From the NCBI GenBank assembly GCA_016721425.1, contig JADKID010000017.1:247102-311101 (forward strand): a stretch of 64,000 bases of DNA, read 5' to 3'. Below, piece after piece: positions 60,727 to 64,000 of the stretch (position 1 is its first letter; every line of letters starts with the position of its first letter). The notes beneath the pieces are model-generated. The model was not told where the DNA came from. It saw only the letters and a list, made by a program, of their open reading frames with translations, and did not search any database. Source of the DNA: Bryobacterales bacterium. GTDB lineage: Bacteria > Acidobacteriota > Terriglobia > Bryobacterales > Bryobacteraceae. The translations under genes were made by a program, and so were the position numbers.

Positions 60727-61626
60727 CTACGCGCCCGAAACCTCGGCGATAAAACCGGCGATGAAGCGCTCAATCTGCGCGGGCGGCAGGCCGTAGCGCG
60801 CAACGCCGTCCGCCTGTCCAAGATTGCCGCTGATGACAAAGGCGCGCAAGCCCGCGCGCGCCAGGTTCTTCGCCTGTGCGATGCTCAGCCCGCCCACTAC
60901 CTGCACCGGGGCAACCTTTCCGACACGCTCGAAGATAGCGCGGGCCACGTCACCCAGTACGTCGTTCTCGATGAGCTTGGGGTTCGCGTGCCGCGCGTCA
61001 AACTGCAGGTGCACGCCCACCGCGTCCACACCGGCCTCCAGCATACGCAGCGCGGCCTCGGCGGCCTGCGCAGCCGAGCCCGTTTGCGGTACGAGGATGT
61101 CGGCGAAGGCCAACCGCGGAAGTTCGGAGCCGTTGCGCCGGAACTCATCGCGCACGGCGCAAACCGCTTTCGCCGTATCCACACCGGCGAGCGCGAGGAA
61201 ATCGACGATGTTGCCGCCGCCCGCGTAGACGCTCCGCGCCTCGCCGCCGCCGCCGTCCATGGTCTTCATGTCGGCCAGGAGCAGCGCTTGGGGAAACTGC
61301 TTGCGGAAGGCGGGCACGACGTTCGAGACGCCTTCGTTCTTGAGCAGCGGCGTCCCCATTTCGACGACGTGAACTCCGCCCTTGAGCGCCGCGGCGGCAA
61401 CCTCCAGACCCTGCGGAATGGTGTCCACGTCCACCGAAATCTGGAAAGTGAAGCGTGTTCTGAGCTGATCGAGAACGCGGGCGGAGGCCGGGTGCGTGCC
61501 GCTCCCCATCATCCCGGAGACGGCGCCGGCCGTCAGCCCGCTCACCGTGAACCTCCGCGCGCCGTCGAGGAACGCCCGCCGGTCGATGGGCCTCTGCCAA
61601 GAGGCGGACGGCTTCTCAAGCACCAT
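60727..61626 (-). CDS. Exported HUMPS-type (orotidine decarboxylase fold) protein
   Basis: A 299 aa protein. The N terminus (DRRAFLDGARRFTVSGLTAG) looks like a Tat signal. The rest (about 60-299) is a TIM barrel of the hexulose-6-phosphate synthase / KGPDC group. The HUMPS signature DxKxxD is intact as Asp119-x-Lys121-x-x-Asp124 in LADMKTMD, and HVVEMGTPLLKNEGV is the substrate-side loop. This enzyme group acts on sugar phosphates in the cytoplasm, so an exported member is unexpected. The C terminus has DGVARYGLPP. The substrate is unknown and may be a non-phosphorylated sugar acid. Confidence 0.78.
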   Translation of the reverse strand: MVLEKPSASWQRPIDRRAFLDGARRFTVSGLTAGAVSGMMGSGTHPASARVLDQLRTRFTFQISVDVDTIPQGLEVAAAALKGGVHVVEMGTPLLKNEGVSNVVPAFRKQFPQALLLADMKTMDGGGGEARSVYAGGGNIVDFLALAGVDTAKAVCAVRDEFRRNGSELPRLAFADILVPQTGSAAQAAEAALRMLEAGVDAVGVHLQFDARHANPKLIENDVLGDVARAIFERVGKVAPVQVVGGLSIAQAKNLARAGLRAFVISGNLGQADGVARYGLPPAQIERFIAGFIAEVSGA

Positions 61627-61746
61627 ATTTGCAGCTCCTGGAGGGACATAGCCTCATGGTACCCTCGGACGCCGCGGAAGTCTCCCCTGGAGACTAGTGC
61701 CAACTCCGAGATCGCCCGCGATGCGTGTGAGAAACTCGAATGAACT

Positions 61747-62901
61747 ATGATCTTGCGACTCTCGGTGCTGGTCATGCTCCTGCTCACTGCGATGGCACAG
61801 ACGGCTCCTCACGTGGTGAAGGTTGCCGGGACCGTGAGTAAGATCGCCCTGCTCTCGGATGGAACGGTGATCGGTTGGGGAGATGCCACCTATGGGCAAC
61901 TGGGCGCGGTTCCGCGCACCTCGCTGACCCGTTCGCGGTATACGCGGCAGTTCGTTCGAATTCCCTTGCCGGGGAAGGTGATCGATATTGCCGGCGGCGA
62001 AGAGACATCTTACGCGCTCCTGGACGGCGGCACAGTGATGGCCTGGGGCCGGGCTCACGATGGCGAACTTGGGATTGGCACGGCGGCTCTCGAAATGAAG
62101 CAGGAGAACCTGCTGGAAGGAACGAGCCAACCAGTGGCGGTGCGCGGGTTGCATGACGTGGCGGCGATCGCGGCCGGCGGGCGTGCGGCGTACGCGATTT
62201 TGAAAGACGGAACCGTGTGGGGCTGGGGTGCGATCTCGCAAACTCCGGCCATGACGCCGGTGCAGATCCCAGGCGCCGCAAACGTGGTTCGCATCGCTGC
62301 CAGCGGTCACGCGCTGGCGCTGACCAACGACGGCCGTGTGATGTCGTGGGGCTCAAACACGAGCGGCGAACTGGGGCGAGATCCCCAGCGCCGCCAGATC
62401 GAGCAGGCGGGCTTCGTCGAAGGATTGCGCGATGTGGTCTCGATCGCTACGGGTACTCAAGTATCGTTGGCGGTGAAGAAGGATGGCACCGTCTGGGCAT
62501 GGGGCTCGAACGGCATGGGTCAATTCGGCAACGGGAAACAGCCGGAGCGGTCGGATGCCGGGGCCTGGACGCACACGCCGCAGTTGGTACCGGGGGTGAC
62601 CAACGCGGTGTCGGTCGCCGCCTCTGTCGTCGGCCGGCATGTCCTGGCGCTGTTGAAGAACGGGACGGTGATGGGCTGGGGCAATTCCGATTGGGGCCAG
62701 ACCGGTTCCGGGGTTGCGGGTGACTTCCAGCTCACGCCGCGGCCCGCCCGGATCACCAACGTAAAGGCGGTTTTCGCCTGCGGCAATAACTCACTGGCGA
62801 TTCGTTCTGACAACTCACTGTGGATCTGGGGCAATGGTGACCGGGGCGAGTTTCCAGTGAACACAGTCACCAAGGTACCGGTGTTGGTGAACATTTACTG
62901 A
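61747..62901 (+). CDS. Exported RCC1-repeat beta-propeller protein
   Basis: A 384 aa protein with a signal peptide (about 1-18) followed by about seven RCC1-type repeats of around 50 residues. The repeat core is clear: ALLSDGTVIGWGDATYGQLG, YALLDGGTVMAWGRAHDGEL, AVKKDGTVWAWGSNGMGQFG, ALLKNGTVMGWGNSDWGQTG. It should form a single exported propeller that binds a protein or other ligand. Bacterial members have varied or unknown roles. No partner gene stands out; it lies between the divergent HUMPS gene and the dienelactone hydrolase on the same strand. Confidence 0.85.
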   Translation: MILRLSVLVMLLLTAMAQTAPHVVKVAGTVSKIALLSDGTVIGWGDATYGQLGAVPRTSLTRSRYTRQFVRIPLPGKVIDIAGGEETSYALLDGGTVMAWGRAHDGELGIGTAALEMKQENLLEGTSQPVAVRGLHDVAAIAAGGRAAYAILKDGTVWGWGAISQTPAMTPVQIPGAANVVRIAASGHALALTNDGRVMSWGSNTSGELGRDPQRRQIEQAGFVEGLRDVVSIATGTQVSLAVKKDGTVWAWGSNGMGQFGNGKQPERSDAGAWTHTPQLVPGVTNAVSVAASVVGRHVLALLKNGTVMGWGNSDWGQTGSGVAGDFQLTPRPARITNVKAVFACGNNSLAIRSDNSLWIWGNGDRGEFPVNTVTKVPVLVNIY

Positions 62902-62933
62902 GCCCGGCTGGCAGCCTCTGGATCGGGTCCAGC

Positions 62934-62964
62934 TATAATATCTCGATACGGGTAGCACTACCCG
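62934..62964 (+). promoter_or_regulatory. Probable promoter and operator before the dienelactone hydrolase gene
   Basis: TATAAT at 62934-62939 (a clear -35 is not seen) is followed by the perfect inverted repeat CGGGTAG-CA-CTACCCG at 62949-62964, about where transcription would start. The ATG is at 62990. A regulator bound here would block initiation. The inverted repeat is certain; the role is inference. Confidence 0.5.
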
Positions 62965-62989
62965 CAACTGGGCGCCATCTGGAGAGACC

Positions 62990-63847
62990 ATGTGTGATCA
63001 AGACCATTTCGAGAATGATGCGCAGGAGTACGAGGCTCGCGGCCTGACCACGCGCAAGCAGTTTGGCGCCATGCTGGGAGCGGGCGTCACCATGGCGCTG
63101 CCACAGGTGGCCAACGCCGCGGCAGTGACCGAGACGGACGTGACGATCACGACTCCGGACGGCACGGCCGATTGCTACTTCGTTCATCCTTCGAGCGGCA
63201 CGGCGCCGGGCGTGCTGGTATGGCCGGACATCTTCGGGCTGCGGCCGGGGTTCCGCCAGATGGGCAAGCGGCTGGCCGAATCGGGCTACTCGGTGCTCGT
63301 CGTGAATCCCTTCTACCGCGCCAAAAAAGCTCCTGTCGCGGAAGCCGGCGGCGCCACGCCCATTCAGGAATTGATGCCGCTGGCGCGCGCGCTCAATGAG
63401 ACGACGCACATGACGGATGCGAAGGCATTCATCGCGTGGCTGGACGCGCAGAAATCGGTCGCCAAGAACAAGAAGATCGGCACGCAGGGCTATTGCATGG
63501 GCGGCCCCATCGCGTTTCGCACCGCGGCCACCGTGCCCGAGCGTGTGGGCGCCGTCGCCTCCTTCCACGGCGGCGGGCTCGTCACCGATGCGCCCAACAG
63601 TCCGCATCTTCAGGCATCGAAGACCAAGGCGCAGTTCCTGATCGCGATCGCGGAAAACGACGACAAACGCTTGCCCAACGACAAGACGGTGCTCAAGGAT
63701 ACGTTCGCTGCGGCGAATATGCAGGCGGAGATCGAAGTCTACGGCGCCGCCCACGGCTGGTGTCCGCCGGATTCGCGCGTCTACAATGAGGCGCTGGCCG
63801 AGAAGGCCTGGAGCCGGTTGCTGGCGCTGTACGGCAAAGCCCTCTGA
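62990..63847 (+). CDS. Dienelactone hydrolase family protein with hydrophobic/Tat-like leader
   Basis: A 285 aa alpha/beta hydrolase. The DLH nucleophile is Cys169 in QGYCMGGPIAFR, with the acid Asp in ENDDKRLPN and the catalytic His in GAAHGWCPPD, so the triad is complete. Residues 20-45 (TTRKQFGAMLGAGVTMALPQ) resemble a Tat-type signal within a longer N terminus, as in other acidobacterial members. DLH enzymes open lactone rings in aromatic degradation or act on other esters. It probably has its own promoter with an inverted repeat upstream. Confidence 0.85.
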   Translation: MCDQDHFENDAQEYEARGLTTRKQFGAMLGAGVTMALPQVANAAAVTETDVTITTPDGTADCYFVHPSSGTAPGVLVWPDIFGLRPGFRQMGKRLAESGYSVLVVNPFYRAKKAPVAEAGGATPIQELMPLARALNETTHMTDAKAFIAWLDAQKSVAKNKKIGTQGYCMGGPIAFRTAATVPERVGAVASFHGGGLVTDAPNSPHLQASKTKAQFLIAIAENDDKRLPNDKTVLKDTFAAANMQAEIEVYGAAHGWCPPDSRVYNEALAEKAWSRLLALYGKAL

Positions 63848-63871
63848 CGAGGGGCTGGCTGTGCCGAGGGA

Positions 63872-64000
63872 CTAGTTCTGGCGCTTGAGCGTCAGCTTTG
63901 CCTTCTGTGTTTGACCGTCACGTTCCCGTGTGATCTCGCCCGTAATTTCGTCGCCTTGCTGCTTGAGGTCGAACGTCATCCCGTGTTCCTGGATTTGAAA
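63872..64000 (-). CDS. Small secreted beta-rich protein, C-terminal end only
   Basis: Only the last 42 codons are in the window; the gene enters from the right edge. They read FDLKQQGDEITGEITRERDG and then a charged strand ending in QKAKLTLKRQN. The Gly-Asp-x-Ile-Thr-Gly-x-Ile turn resembles the small secreted protein at 49264-49632 and other lipocalin-like acidobacterial proteins. The function is unknown. It converges on the dienelactone hydrolase gene with 24 bp between stops. Confidence 0.6.
   Translation of the reverse strand, partial: FQIQEHGMTFDLKQQGDEITGEITRERDGQTQKAKLTLKRQN

Noticed and set aside
1..64000. CRISPR arrays, rRNA and tRNA genes
   Set aside because: No regularly spaced repeats and no recognisable tRNA or rRNA segments were seen on reading; a dedicated scan (tRNAscan, Infernal) would be decisive.

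Overview
The window looks like chromosomal DNA of a high-GC soil Acidobacteriota, most likely of the Solibacter/Bryobacter/Paludibaculum group (order Bryobacterales). This is inferred from gene style, not from a marker gene: Tat- or Sec-exported oxidoreductases and hydrolases, ECF sigma factors paired with Ser/Thr kinases carrying propeller tails, tandem DUF2911 proteins, a PEP-CTERM protein, M16 peptidase pairs and the acidobacterial NAQKSTGPRT protein. No rRNA, tRNA or CRISPR array was found.

Layout. 1-1.6 kb: 5' part of tilS, then kdsC and an ACT-domain protein. 1.65-5.6 kb: a minus-strand unit of an exported TPR-CHAT (caspase-like) protein, a sigma factor and a zinc-finger membrane anti-sigma factor. 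6.5-9.5 kb: a GAF-AAA+ sigma54-type regulator with an unusual GAFTGA loop, a DUF4149 membrane protein, and three overlapping EutN/CcmL microcompartment vertex genes with no shell or enzyme genes nearby. 9.6-16.5 kb: two DUF2911 paralogs, an HtrA-like protease, a Tat-type aldo/keto reductase and an active/inactive M16 peptidase pair. 16.5-23.6 kb: two lineage-type hypothetical genes, an MntA/HepT toxin-antitoxin pair, a WxxGxW-type secreted protein, a large propeller-phosphoesterase and a dispersed repeat.

23.7-34.2 kb is a surface-glycan island: FkbM methyltransferase and several GT4-like glycosyltransferases in overlapping order. It is partly decayed, with one frameshifted glycosyltransferase, a methyltransferase fragment and a frameshifted methyltransferase. 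It ends at an IS1634-type transposase relic next to a broken second copy of the WxxGxW gene. 35.4-43.6 kb: a small membrane protein, a PEP-CTERM protein, a very large secreted PI-PLC-like protein, an ECF sigma factor and a divergent Ser/Thr kinase.

43.8-52 kb suggests plant polysaccharide use: a GH106-like glycosidase, a GH43-like glycosidase, a serine beta-lactamase-fold hydrolase and a CE7-type esterase. A TetR gene here diverges from a small secreted protein, with operators laid over both promoters. 52-64 kb: a VOC protein, a putative metallopeptidase coupled to an OPT peptide transporter, a Gfo/Idh/MocA oxidoreductase, DoxX, an exported RraA-like protein with an enolase-superfamily dehydratase, a DUF433/DUF5615 toxin-antitoxin pair, an exported HUMPS-type decarboxylase homolog, an RCC1 propeller, a dienelactone hydrolase and the 3' end of one more secreted protein.

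The most interesting unit is the TPR-CHAT / sigma / anti-sigma cassette, whose logic resembles the protease-releases-sigma arrangement of CRISPR type III-E but with no CRISPR present. Next is the orphan vertex-protein trio.
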